Under the pieces are notes generated by a model, which was not told where the DNA came from, ran no database searches, and was given only the letters and a program-made list of their open reading frames with translations. Source: Anagrus nilaparvatae (taxonomy: Eukaryota > Arthropoda > Insecta > Hymenoptera > Mymaridae). Taken from it: a stretch of 64,000 nt of DNA. Location of the stretch: positions 15,208,001-15,272,000 of the forward strand of contig JAKSXM010000040.1 of the NCBI GenBank assembly GCA_022575985.1, in the 5' to 3' direction. The translations under genes and the position numbers were made by a program. Positions 1-12,067 of the stretch are shown here, piece by piece. Each line of letters starts with the position of its first letter. The first letter of the stretch is position 1.

Positions 1-604
1 ACTACAAATTATAATTTGTTATATTAGAAATTACAAATTTTAGACGGGAAAAGAGAAATTGTAAATTAAAATTAACAAATTAGCAATAATACAAAATAAA
101 CGCAAAGTAAAATAAACCTCCATTTTCTGATCTTGTCCGTTTAAAAAGTTTATATATTGAATAAAATTTTTTAAAATTTTTTGAAACTCAAGATGCTGTT
201 AAAAATACAAATAGGTGGGCAATGGACTGATAGATTATTATATTTGCCGCAGAATCAAACATTAAGGAACCTAGTCACAATAAAGATTACTAATCAAAGT
301 AATCTGTGTTCAATAAGTTCTTATCGTGAATTAGTACAAACATACAACATATAATATATTTCTATACAAAAAAGAAAAGAAACACATGGACTGAATTAAG
401 CTTAATAAATTTAATTTACTGTATTCAAAAATTCAATCATAGTTAATACGTGCCAATTTATACTTATGTTTACCTACTTCTGTGTTACCTCAACTCAATT
501 ATTTTTTTCTATGATTTATTTGAAGTTTTGTTTTTTTAATTAATTTAATTTATTATTTAATTTTTTTAATTTAACTAAACAGGAATACTATATTCTACAC
601 ACCC
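1..604. other. AT-rich intergenic stretch, no gene seen
   Basis: No supported coding exon or RNA gene was seen. The sequence is AT-rich and runs directly into the 52-bp tandem array. Confidence 0.5.
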
Positions 605-998
605 TTCTTGTAATAGTACTTTTTGCCTTCAGGCACTTTGACTCTCTAAGGGTGAATTCTTGTAATAGTACTTTTTGCCTGCAGGCACTTTGACTCTCTA
701 AGGGTGAATTCTTGTAATAGTACTTACTGCCTATAGGCACTTTGACTCTCTAAGGGTGAATTCTTGTAATAGTACTTACTGCCTATAGGCACTTTGACTC
801 TCTAAGGGTGAATTCTTGTAATAGTACTTACTGCCTATAGGCACTTTGACTCTCTAAGGGTGAATTCTTGTAATAGTACTTACTGCCTATAGGCACTTTG
901 ACTCTCTAAGGGTGAATTCTTGTAATAGTACTTACTGCCTATAGGCACTTTGACTCTCTAAGGGTGAATTCTTGTAATAGTACTTTTTGCCTGCAGAC
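605..998. repeat. 52-bp tandem repeat array, about 7.6 copies
   Basis: Units start at 605, 657, 709, 761, 813, 865, 917 and 969, exactly 52 bases apart. Each has a small palindrome (GCCTATAGGC or GCCTGCAGGC). The inner copies (709-968) are nearly identical with the TATAGG form, while the first two and the last carry the TTCAGG/TGCAGG form. This pattern suggests expansion from the middle. There are no spacers, so it is a minisatellite and not CRISPR. Confidence 0.95.
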
Positions 999-2229
999 AA
1001 AAATATAAATAAAATAAGAAACAAAATGAAAAATAAAAAATAAAATAAGAAAGAAATTGGTTAATTTAATTATTTAATTAATTGTATTAAGAATTTTATT
1101 TTTTTTTAAAAAATTATGTTATACAATTTTATATTTTTTAGTAGTGTTATATAGACAAATTAAATTATAATTAAATTATTAATGTAATAGTAATTATTAA
1201 TTATTAATTTTTATTTTATAAATTTTTAAAATTTTGTAATTTATTTTCAGTATTAGAAATAATTTTAATATAATTTGATTTTTAATTAGTAGTTGAAAAG
1301 ATTATAAATTGAGAATTTATATAAATAAATCAAAAAATAAAAGTTTTTACTTTCACAAGTTTAGTTTTGTGTTTATCAAATGTTTATCCTATTTTGCAAA
1401 CTCTATATGTTTAAAAAAGTTAAATTTTAAATATACTAATTGTTGCAATTGGTTTGTAAATTAGATAATGCACTTGGAATGTAATCAAAGCAAGTTCCAC
1501 TTATAATACCGTATTCAATGTTAAATAATCTAATTTAATAGCATTTTTGAACAAATTTTTTGAATTTATCTCAATATTTATTGAGATATTACAGGTTGAA
1601 AGAATAGTTATATTTTTACAATATTGTAACGTTGCTTCATCAATTGTAATTCGGAGTACTGCAGTTTCGTTTAATCTACTTTCCAGGATAAAAAGTTACT
1701 TCAAAATATCTGCTCGTGGCTGATCTGTTCTTGCCTCTAAATCATTCGTTAGTCAGTTCCCTGTTGTTGAAAATGGCATACCTAAAAAAAAAATTTGTTT
1801 TGTAATTACTTGAGTTGTAAATTGGTAAAGTTTTGGAGTAAACCATATTATACACATGTTGCAGAAGTTAATATAAATATTGTACTTTTGAATTTTTGTA
1901 TATAAATCTTAATTATCAATATTTTTACAATAAATTTTTAGTTTTATCTTTTAAATTTCCTTTAATGTATCTATTAATTGATCAAACCAATGTTTTTACA
2001 AAAAAATTTCATTTATATTATTTTTTTGAAATTTCCCGCATACAAATTTACTTTACTAATTCATAAGCAGTGCATGTTATATTAATTTTTATAATTTAGA
2101 AAAGGATGAGTTATGATAAGGCCATTTAAAAAGACATAAGGCAATAAGAGGAAGGGAGATAAATTTTAAATTTATTGGTACACCAACACAAAGATAATGT
2201 TATTTATAAAATAATAACACACAAAGATA
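999..2229. other. Intergenic, no gene seen
   Basis: AT-rich sequence without a convincing coding exon, RNA gene or long inverted repeat. Confidence 0.4.
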
Positions 2230-2550
2230 ATGTTGTCTGAAATTTTACTTTTTCATACATAAATTTTATAAAATTTTGAACTAATATTTATTATCTTTTT
2301 ATGTTTTTAATTTTTCTTATTTTAATAAATAAATATTGCTGATTTGTGCTAAAATAGTGCTTCTCGTGACGTCATTTTGAAAGAGACCCTAGATAAATCA
2401 GAGACGGACAGTTAGGGTAACTATCTCGCGTGAGCGTTGAGAACGATTTTTTCACCAGCGCTCTCAGCACTCATGCTGAGTGAGAGCAAAAAAAAACATT
2501 TTTCCATATTGTCGTTATAAAATGCTACATTAAGTTTAAATTTCCTCTCG
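2230..2550 (+). repeat. Dispersed repeat A with CRE-like site and hairpin (copy 1)
   Basis: This segment aligns along its length with 24180-24485 in the same orientation. Shared landmarks are the palindrome TGACGTCA (2367-2374), a block GAGACGGACAGTTAGG, a block TATCTCGCGTGAGCGTTGAGAA, and an imperfect hairpin with GCTCTCAGCACTCA against TGCTGAGTGAGAGC. The CTCGCGTGAG block is also related to the ends of the foldback element at 45302-46485. It is a non-autonomous mobile or promoter-derived repeat lying about 300 bp before the kinase-like gene. Confidence 0.8.
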
Positions 2551-2846
2551 AATTTATATTATATTCATGCGGTTTGATAAATAACATCAGAAGTTAAATA
2601 AAATTGATTTTTTTATTTATTATATGAAATTTAATTATATAAAACAAGGTAATTTTTATGTAGCTATTTATAATGCTTTGATGCATAATAATTGACATAA
2701 ATTATTATTGGCACATTGTTGTATCGGTTTTTATTAAAGGTTTTTTGTAAACGTATTTTTTATTAATTTTTTATTTAAGTATTTGTTAATGAAATTTAAA
2801 TCTAAAATATAATAAGTAATTTATATCAATTATTTCAATTATTTAG

Positions 2847-5055
2847 ATGAGTGAAGAAGGTTCAGAAATTATAGTCAATCTCAATGGGAAGAAAATTTCT
2901 TTAGTTGTCAATGGTTCACCTTCAGATCCATTAAATTATTTTATAGATTTAATGACTTTGAAACATAATTTCCCGAAAGCAGATAATTTAAGCTATACCA
3001 CAGAAGATGGTAATATTCATATTCTTCCATTAAAAGGCGATAAGGCTTTATTATTGAAACCAGCTGTAAAAGTATATGATTTATTTTATGCAGAAGGTAA
3101 ATAATTAGATAAAATCATAGATATCAATATTAAAATATTCCACAATAACATTTAACATAACAATAATTAAATAATAATCAAATCAAGTGAAATTTAAATA
3201 AAATATTAATGTATATATTTAATTATTCTGATGTAGATGGAAATATTTCTGAAGAAGCTGCAGTTAAACATCCAAGAAATGGAAGGAAAGGAGATTCAAT
3301 AAAAAGCAAAGAAAAGGTAAATTTGGAAGCTGGAATTGTTAAAAAGGTAAGAAACTTCTCTCCGCAAAACGTTTTTTTAATATTTGAATTTTTTTATTTA
3401 TTTTCTATATTTTAACAGGCTGCTAAATGCATCAAAAAACAAACAGCGAGTAAATACCTAAAAGAGCAAAAAAGGGTCGTTTACATAACATGGCTTCATA
3501 GGGATCATTATAATGATCCTTTTATACATTTAGGGAACAAAATTGCTCCTCGCAAAATGATAAATATGGATGGAAGAATAAAGTATTATGCAGTTGCCTC
3601 GGTTCTTAAGGAAATAAAGGAAGCATATGTAAAGCCAATTAACCAAAGGTATTTTGATGAATCTTTAACCGAATTGGGTGATGGAGATAAAAAGTTAATT
3701 GAGTTTGATGAATTTAAAACTAATGATGGAGAGTTAATAGATTTTTGGACATATTCAAAAACTTTCAGAGATTCTGGAAATCGTTTGAATCTTTGTTTAT
3801 TAACTACAAGATTTCAGGTTGAAGCTATCAATGATTTACCTCACGATAATGTTAATCATAGTTCAAGTAAATATAGTCGTCATTCAATATTTAATGTACA
3901 AAGAAAAAAAAAATGAAAATGACGATTCTAAGGAGTATCAAACTATAATAGAGTGTAGTGATGAAGAAAAGTCAATAGGTTTAAATAGTACAAGTAAAAA
4001 TGATAACATTAATTCAATCTCAACATTGGTTTCTGGGTCATCTAGGAAAAGAATGTCCACTACGAATAACAACGGAAGTAAATATCTTCGTACAAGCAGT
4101 TTATCAAAAAGTGATACTGATAATTGTAATAAATTCAAGCTGCCTGCTGCAAGTAATATTTGTTCCAATAATCAAACAGAATACATGAATCCAAATTTGA
4201 AAAAAATAGTTTTAAAGATTCCAATATACTCTGTAAAGGACATAAATGTTATTAAGAAACTAGGCCAAGGAGCTCAAGGGGAAGTTCTTTTATGCAAAGT
4301 GTTGGGTGCTTCTTATGCAGTGAAAAAAATGAAGGTAGATGAATATGAATCACTTATATTGAAGGAAATTTTAATTTTACAAGAAGTTAATCATCCAAAT
4401 TTGATTAATATTATGGGAATAGCCACGAGTTTAGATCATTATTATTTATTGACAAATTATTTTGATAGTTTCTCTCTGGAGTATTTGTTGTTTACAGAGG
4501 AACGAAAGTTGACTGAAAATACAAAAAATTATATTGTTGAGCAGATTTTAGCAGGTTTAAACTATTTGCATTCAGATATGGGTAAAAAGCCACAGATAGT
4601 ACACAGGAATCTTAAGCCTGGTAATATTTTAGTCGATAAAAAATATCATACTAAAATTTGTGATCTGGGTTTGAGTAAATGTGATAATATAGCCCAATCA
4701 CTCAAGTCAAATTCAGTTAATATTAGAGGCACTACAACGTACATGGCACCTGAACAGTTAATTACCTACGGTATTCAGACTATCAGATCCGATATTTGGG
4801 CAGCAGCTACTACTTTTGTTGAAGTATATAGCGGTCAACATGCATGGGCCATTGATACTAAAATTAAGAAGACCATATCTGAGCAAGTTGTTCAACAAAT
4901 AAAGACTCACAAAATTCCAAAGCCAATTGTGCATGTACCTCTTTTCGCAAGAGATGCTATAGCATCGTGTTTTGATTTGAAATAGGCCAAGTGCAAAAGC
5001 TCTTTTAGATCTATACACAGAAAAAAGTAGTGAAATTTTTATTGAAATTTGTTAG
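2847..5055 (+). pseudogene. Protein-kinase gene (TKL-like Ser/Thr kinase domain) with two frame breaks
   Basis: Exons are 2847-3096, 3237-3346 (or 3316) and 3419 onward, joined by GT-AG introns in compatible phase. The first ~280 residues are not recognised. The C-terminal half is a kinase domain: glycine loop GQGAQGEV, lysine in YAVKKM, DLG metal motif, and YMAPEQL at the activation-segment end. The catalytic HRD is HRN (Asn codon 4608-4610), so catalysis is doubtful. Reading shifts by one base in a ten-A run at 3904-3913. A second shift near 4981-4985 separates CFDLK from the expected RPSAKALL tail, which then ends at 5055. These are either assembly or sequencing indels or real decay; three independent lesions favour decay. 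Confidence 0.6.
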
Positions 5056-5726
5056 TTTTTATTAACATTTTAGGCAATAATAATTATTTGTATTGTAAAA
5101 GAATATCCTGTTATATATTTGATTATATATAGTTTTTTTATAAAGTAAACTGGAAATAATGTTTCTAGCATTATTTTCTAATTAACTTTACACTTATCAT
5201 TTTTTAGTTTTGGATATTTTTAGTGTGATTTATCTTTTTTTTTTTTTTGTTTAAAAAATGATATCAAAATTAAGATATCTAAATTAATATCGTACTTTAT
5301 TATAATTTTGTATATTTTAGCAATAAAAAATTGCTCATTAAAAAAGTATAAACAAGTTTTATAATTTTCCTAAACATAAATTAATCTTAGAAAAGCTAAT
5401 TAAGCTTTAAATATAAATGTATCTATTATTTCAAAATATTATTTATTTGTTATTACCAATAATTTTTTTGTATGCTAGTTTATATTCATGTAGCATTTAA
5501 CCAGCATAAAAAAAAATTCAATTTATGTACATTGACTCGTTTAGGAGTTCTTAATTGAACATTGTTTTTCCAGGAAGAATCCATTCTGAATACATTTGTG
5601 AAATGCTCTAAAATCACAGAATACTTGTTTTATATTTATGTTAAAAAGGGAAACAGTCAATAAATAAATAAAAATAGAAATTTAAATTTAACATCTGACT
5701 TTCTTTGTCGCACGCTCCCACTCATG
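5056..5726. other. Intergenic, no gene seen
   Basis: AT-rich sequence between the kinase-like gene and the MITE-like element. No open frame or RNA structure stands out. Confidence 0.4.
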
Positions 5727-6005
5727 ACAACCCACTGGTGGAGGCGCAATTAAAATCTACTCGACTACCGTGGTTTCAGTAAAATATTACATATTTTTTG
5801 CAAAATTATTCTTTCTTGATAACAAAAATGATGGAATACATTATTATATATGTTATATGCCATCATTGCTATTATAAATAGAATGATATGAAAACAGTAT
5901 TATAAAAACCATATTCTTGCAAAAATTATGCAATATTTTACTGAAACCGCGGTAGTCAAGCTCGAGTCGGCCGATTTAAATGGCGTCACCATCGGTGGGT
6001 TTTAC
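5727..6005. mobile_element. MITE-like inverted-repeat element
   Basis: The left end reads inward through CTACCGTGGTTTCAGTAAAA and the right end carries its reverse complement with few changes (CCGCGGTAGTCAAG side). The inverted ends match, imperfectly, for about 90 bp around an AT-rich core. There is no coding capacity, so it is non-autonomous. It sits about 125 bp upstream of the recombinase start and may lie in its promoter region. Confidence 0.8.
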
Positions 6006-6130
6006 AGGTTCCCGGTAAAAAGAAAAAAATTGTAACGAGTTTCTACCTTCAATAACTATTGGGTGATTGATTGCGAAATTAGTTTCGTGGCATAATTTTT
6101 GTTTTTTTTTTTCTTTTTTGTTATATTAAA

Positions 6131-7290
6131 ATGGATTCCATGCTTGGAGAGTCTATTAATTTTTCTGTTCCGGAAGTTTCAGATGAAGAATCATTGATTA
6201 TCAGTCTTGATCGATTAAAGGTATTGAAATTTTTTTATATTTATTAAAGAAACGAAATTTTAAATTTCTTGTAAATGTTAATTTCGAATATCTGTAAAAA
6301 TGGAGTTAAATCTTTGGCAAAATAAATCAATCTCTTTAATTTTTTTTATAGAATCTATCTAATGTGACCCAAGGTGATGTTGATAAATTGAAAGAAGCTG
6401 GGATTCATACCATGGACCAACTTTCACGTTTTCCGAAAAAAGAATTGTTAAGAATTAAAGGGTTTAGTGAAAATAAAATTGATTTAATGCAAGATGAGGC
6501 TATTAAAAGTTGTGGGATTGATAAATTCATCACTGGTAGGCAAGCATTAGATCAACGTGAGAATATTGTATATATCAGTACCGGATCCGTAGAACTGGAT
6601 AAGATACTTGGTGGAGGAGTAGAAACTGGTTTAATTACGGAAATTTGTGGTGAATCTAAAAGTGGTAAAACCCAGTTATGCCACTCGTTAGCCTTTAGAA
6701 GCCAACTACCCGTAGATATAGGTGGTGCACAAGGCAAAGTTATATTTATAGCTTCAGAAAATTGTTTCAGACCTGGTCGTATAGTTAATAACACCGAACG
6801 TTTTAGCCTAGAACCTGATGACGTGGACATAATTTTGAATCAAGTATCTTATGCAAGGTGTTATTCCTCCGATCATATGTTGAGATTATTAAGGGATGCA
6901 GCAGCATTAATGCATGAGAGTAGATATGCTCTTTTAATTGTTGATAGCGTCATGCATCATTTAAGAACCGAATACCAAGGTAGAGGCGAACTTCATGATC
7001 GTCAAATTAAATTGGGCAAAATTTTGAAATGTTTGCAAAGATTGGCAGATGCATATCAAGTTGCCGTGGTTATTACTAATCAGGTCGTCGCACGGGTTGA
7101 CGGATTTCCGTTTGGTGATCCAAATATTCCCATTGGTGGGAACATTCTTGCCCATGCTGTTACGACTAGGTTGTGGCTCAAATCCAGAGGGAAATACAGA
7201 ATTACCAAAGTGATGAATTCACCATCGTTAGCAGAAAATTCTGCTACCTTTCTGATAACGCCTCTAGGTATTGAGGACGTGAAAGATTAA
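6131..7290 (+). CDS. DMC1/RAD51: RAD51/DMC1-family strand-exchange recombinase
   Basis: Exons 6131-6220 and 6352-7290 join in phase 0 and give 342 residues, the usual length of eukaryotic RAD51/DMC1. The N-terminal helix-hairpin-helix region (about 33-80) includes KKELLRIKG. The RecA core has Walker A GESKSGKT (130-137), the segment IASENCFRPGR with the catalytic-type Glu at 166, Walker B LLIVDS (224-229), GRGEL, and GGNILAHAVTTR. The C-terminal part (ENSATFLITPLGIEDVK) and KVIFIxxENxFRP lean to DMC1, while the QLPVD region and N-terminus lean to RAD51. Odd points are loss of the FRTG of the usual GEFRTGKT, Asp to Ala in the IDTE motif, and a short L2 loop. It would form ATP-dependent filaments on ssDNA during meiosis or repair. 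Confidence 0.9.
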
Positions 7291-7692
7291 ATAATAGTTT
7301 TATGTTTATATTTTGTTTTTATTTAATGTTATTTAATAATTATGTTTTTATAAATATTTTTAATTACAGAATTTATCTATGATAAATTAATTTTTGGTTG
7401 GCATGATAGATGTTAATTTACAATTATTGATAATTTTTCAGAATTCTTATACATGCTATTTGATCATTCTTTTTATTCAATTATATTTAATATTAATTAT
7501 ATTTTGTAAAATATATATTTTTTTATAATGAAATTAAATGTTGATAAATATTAATTTTTATTATTTTTATTTATATTTAGGTGATAATTGATGCAAAATT
7601 AATTTGACTCTCATTTTTCTTTTGAATTTAATTTTCTGCTAAATAAATATTCAATTATTATTAACATCTTTGTAAGTAATACAAAATTATTA
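7291..7692. other. Tail-to-tail intergenic spacer
   Basis: AT-rich 3' flanks of the convergent recombinase gene (+) and USP-like gene (-). Nothing else is recognised. Confidence 0.5.
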
Positions 7693-9804
7693 TTAAATTT
7701 TAGGTTTAATGCTAAGTGAATTTATATGTTTTATAGCATCCTCAACGTCTTCGGATTCTATTTCTATAGCGTCCGTTTTGATATTTTCTTTAAAGCTCTC
7801 AGGAGCATATTTGAAATCTATACTAATTCGATTTTTAATTTCCATCACATTGTCATTGGTGAATATGGGAATGTTGTTTAAATCTTCGTCCTCATCATAG
7901 TAAACTATCGTTGCCTCCTTTAATTTATGTTCAAGTTCTAAGGTTGCATTACCTTTTATTTCGAAATATGTACAACGAATATCTGACGAGTCACTACATT
8001 GAGAATCGTTGTCTTCTGTCTCATCCTTTGACGGTGGTAATGGATTAACTTCCTCACATTCCATTTCCATATTGTTGAAAGAAATATCGCTATCTTTTGG
8101 TTTTCTGGAATTTGTTATTTCATTTGATGATATATTTTCAATTGGTCCTGATTCTTCAATTTTCTTTTGAGCATCCATGTTGTAAATTTCTAATTCATTA
8201 ATTTCCATTATGCATTCATCAAATTCATCTGGTTCTACGGATGAAGATGGCGTCTTCAATATCTCATCCAATAAATCATGAGATTTATTTAGACCTTTGT
8301 TTGAATAATATAATTTAGTTTGGTTTGCCGAAGTAAATAGACTTTCACAATTCTTTAATTCATTTTCCATTCCCTCTTTATCTTCTATCTAAACATGGTT
8401 ATAACAATTTAGTAAAAAATCGGGAGACTGTAGCATTAAAAAAATTTACCTTCTTAATTTTTAATTTTTCCTTTTCATTGGGTTTCTTTTTTCTAAAATA
8501 ATTTTACAATCATAAATGATAAATTTATATCTTTAGAAATTAAGTAAATTATTATTACCCTTCATTTGAACTTGAAATTTCCATGGATTGCTCATTAGAT
8601 TCTGCAAATTAACTTTGTATTAATTATGTTTGAACTAAGTTTCTTAAATTTTACGTACCCAGTTCCCTTATGTCTTGAATACTGTTGCTACTCAACTCAG
8701 CAGCATTGGTCCTAAGCGTATGATTACTCAATGTTGTGCTAAAAATATAACGAAATTAACGAATTTATATCTAATTTAAATTAGTCATTGTATACCTCGT
8801 TTGAATAGGCATGTCTTCAAAATCAAAGTCCTCCGAAATAAGATGATTATAATCTTCTGCCATTTCCCATGGCAACCTTTTTGCTCGTCTTAGAATTATG
8901 AGATATGGCATATTTTCCATCAAGTCCAACCATTCATTAGTGCTTTCCCTTATTCCCATACGGTATGTGTAAATGTTTCCATTGTAGCCTATAATTTTTG
9001 TATAAAATTGTCCTAATTTATCTTGCAGAATTATTCCTTGTATGTAGTATTCTCTTTCATTGATATTATATAATTCGTTTCGTTTGAGTAATAATTTTTT
9101 ATTGCTTAATTGATTATTATCTTTATCGTTGGTATTTGCTTTAATCTTAATGCATACAAATTCTGCTGTATTCATTACAGTTGTTATGTTGGCATTATGG
9201 CGATGTTCTGTACAACCTTCGCACTTATAATCTACATTATTTCTGAAACAGTTTTGATTGATCAATTCTTGTAGTTTAATCTGTTCTGATTTGATTATGT
9301 ATGTATAAAGTCTGAAAAAGATAACAAAATATCAATTTTTCTAATATAGTTTCAAATTATTTAAACTTAAACATAATTTGATTAACGATATTTGAATCTT
9401 ACTTACATTTTTTCTAGACTAATTTCCGGTCTAAATTTCGTATTTGTAACGCATTTTTTGCATTCAACCTTTTTTATTTCTGTTAAAGTAAAAAATTTGT
9501 GAAGGCAATTTTTTTCAATTATTTTTATAAGGAAATGACTTGGATCTTTTTTCGCAATTTCCATTTCTTCTTTCGAATACATTCTCAACAAGAACGTTTG
9601 CGTATTCAATTCGTTCTTAGAATCATTGCCTTCTTTTGCTAAATTTTTTTTATTGTAATCTTGGTGTCCCCTAACCAAACTATAATGCAATTTTTCGGTG
9701 TACTTACTAGTAATATGATCAGTTAATCCTCCGGTATTGTATATGAAGTCTAACACCGAAAATGCATAACTTTCTTTTTGATGAATCTTATGATTTTTAA
9801 TCAT
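7693..9804 (-). CDS. USP-like protein without visible catalytic residues (predicted pseudo-deubiquitinase)
   Basis: Six exons (9407-9804, 8796-9311, 8659-8738, 8559-8601, 8450-8492, 7693-8388) join at GT-AG sites and sum to 591 residues in frame. The first ~300 residues resemble a ubiquitin-specific protease domain. There are paired zinc-ribbon cysteines (CKKC, then CEGC about 50 residues later), the connecting region ahead of a NTAEFVCIKI strand, and a C-terminal stretch with a conserved-looking W and LIILRR. The N-terminal Cys box is absent, and the HY box reads QFYT with no histidine, so it is probably inactive. A basic KKKP patch follows, then a ~230-residue acidic, Ser/Asp-rich tail. USP assignment is inference from pattern; the substrate is unknown. 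Confidence 0.55.
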
Positions 9805-9840
9805 TTTATTTTTTTTTGACTTAACTTTTCAATTTTAAAA

Positions 9841-10320
9841 TATTTTTCACTAACTGTTTTTGTTTAACACATAAGTGCGGGTTATTATTTTGCTTGAATT
9901 GCGCATACATGAATAATCATCTTTATACTCTATCTTATTTGTCCAAATGTCATCTTATTAGTTATTTTATATATCTTAAATCTATAATCTTTATAATTTT
10001 CGCGGGAGAAAAAACAAAATAATTTTTTGATCATATATTCCGATATCAAATCATTTGTATATATAATTAACTTCTGTCTAATGATTTTTTTATTAGAATC
10101 AAAAATATAAATTGTTGTTTAATTTACTACCTCATAAAAAATATTTTTCGCCTACTGTTTCTGTTTAATTCGCAAGTGTGAGTTACGATTTTGTTTTATT
10201 TGCGCATATATTATACATACATTATCTTTATAATTTATCTTATTTATCTTAATGTCATCTTTTTTTGTTATCTTATATATCTTAAATCTATAATTATCTT
10301 TATTTTGATAAAAGGGAGAA
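9841..10320. promoter_or_regulatory. Duplicated ~175-bp block upstream of the USP-like gene
   Basis: The blocks 9841-10014 and 10142-10320 are diverged direct copies about 301 bp apart. Both contain a TTTTTC..CTGTTT start, a TTGCGCAT site, several TATCTTA/ATCTTAAATCTATAAT GATA-type sites and a GGGAGAAAA end. They lie directly before the minus-strand start at 9804. A duplicated promoter is the simplest reading; an unrecognised mobile repeat is the alternative. Confidence 0.5.
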
Positions 10321-12067
10321 AATTTTTTAAATTTTAACTTGTGATAATTAATATAATTGTAGTATTTATGTTTTTTTTATTTTTTTTATGAAAAATCAAA
10401 GCTATAGGGTGATTTAGGGTTGAAAGTATTTTAAAACAATATTTGGATGTAAAAAATTTTATTAATTTTTTTATGAAAAATAAATTTACATTTTTTTATT
10501 TTACAAAATATTTTTTTTTTAAAATCATAATCATAATAAATTATATATTACAATTTACTAAACAATAGAATCATAACTAAGTATAATTTTTTAATTTTAA
10601 TTATCATTATTTCATAGAAATTAATAGTGATTTTCTAATTAACATTTTATGACATTTCTAAATTAATTATCTTGAGTTGCGGAAAAGGGGTGTCACAAAT
10701 ATATTTTTCATGATTATCTTTCTGATACAATTTTAGACATTGAAAATGGTACAAATACAAGTAAGGAATATTCTTACATCGTTTTTTGAATTACTAATTG
10801 CACCGAATAACTTAAAATAAATATAATTAAATTTTTATCACCTAAGTTGTTCATTTATATTTATTTTTTACGCTAAGTTTGGGATTTAATAAAAGCTGAT
10901 CTGGCCCTGGTCCGGGTTCCATAGCCGGTCGGATATGGAAAGTATAGCTTCGTGTAGCAAATCCGATCACGGCAGTCCATACTTGCAGATTCTATTCGGG
11001 TAATATTTAAAAGTATCACAAGCCACATGGTCCCAAAATGCCGCCTTTAATCAATTTTATTTTATGTCTATAATTTAAAATTTAAAAAAAATAAAATTTG
11101 TAGTTTAAAAATAAAAAAATGGAAAAGTCTTTTTTTTTAATCACCAATTAAATTTGTATATTTTACAGTTACCTCAAGCATTTATCAAAATTTGAGAAGA
11201 ATCAAAAAATAAATAGTTTCAAATTTAAATTTTTTTTCTCTTTTCGTCAAATTGCCTTATTTTAGTTTAAATAGCCTTAATATTTTTCTCTTTTTTTATT
11301 GTAATGCATGTCTTTGTGGAATTATATAAAATCAAATTAAAAACAAAACAAATTGTAGTTATATGAAAACAATGTATATAATTAAATTTGGTGTATTTTA
11401 TACCTAAGATTACGAACTTGCACCTTTCACGTTTCAACCGTAGGAAAACGTTCGTGAACATTTTTCAGAGGCTACTAAATAGACGAAGTCTTAATTTTTA
11501 CGGTGCAAAATAAACTATCTATAAAAATGATGAAAATTGAATGATTTAACTTAACGTTTAATTAGGTAATTTGAATAATTGTTTGGGTAAAGAATAAGGC
11601 GATAATTATGGTAAAATTATGAACGTTGTTTATAAGATTTTATTTTTAAATTATTTTTCCTCTTTTTTATTAAAACTTGGTTAATAATATTTTTGAGATT
11701 TATTTCAGACTGAAATATACTCTTTCTCCATCAGAATTATAATTACAGCATCTTACGAAAAAATGTCAAATTTTATTCGAACAAGAGAAAGAGTGCAGAA
11801 AAAAGTGTTTAACTTAATCGTTTAGACATATCAGGACCAAATCTGGAAGTTTTAAAAACAATAGTTATTTTGTATTTAAATCTTATTGTACATTTCTTTT
11901 TTTATAGTATAAAATTATAAATAATGAGTAGAAAAATTAGTCATAATAATTGTTTATTACTTTAATATGTATTTTTTCAACTATTCCTATTATAATTAAT
12001 TTCATAAAAATATATGAAATTTTATAATTACATCAAATGCTTAAATTATCGAGAAGAACTTTATTTT
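10321..12067. other. Intergenic, with a small GC-richer islet
   Basis: Mostly AT-rich. The stretch 10890-10990 is clearly less AT-rich (CTGGTCCGGGTTCC...GCCGGTCGGA) and looks inserted. It does not fold as a tRNA and has no TIRs I can find. The block 11250-11285 (GCCTTAT...AAATAGCCTTAA) resembles 51415-51445 in front of the XRCC2-like gene. No gene is supported. Confidence 0.35.

Noticed and set aside
605..998. CRISPR-like regular repeats
   Set aside because: Units are head-to-tail at 52 bp without unique spacers, and the window is eukaryotic.
10890..10990. tRNA or snRNA in the GC-richer islet
   Set aside because: No B box with paired T arm and no cloverleaf on either strand.
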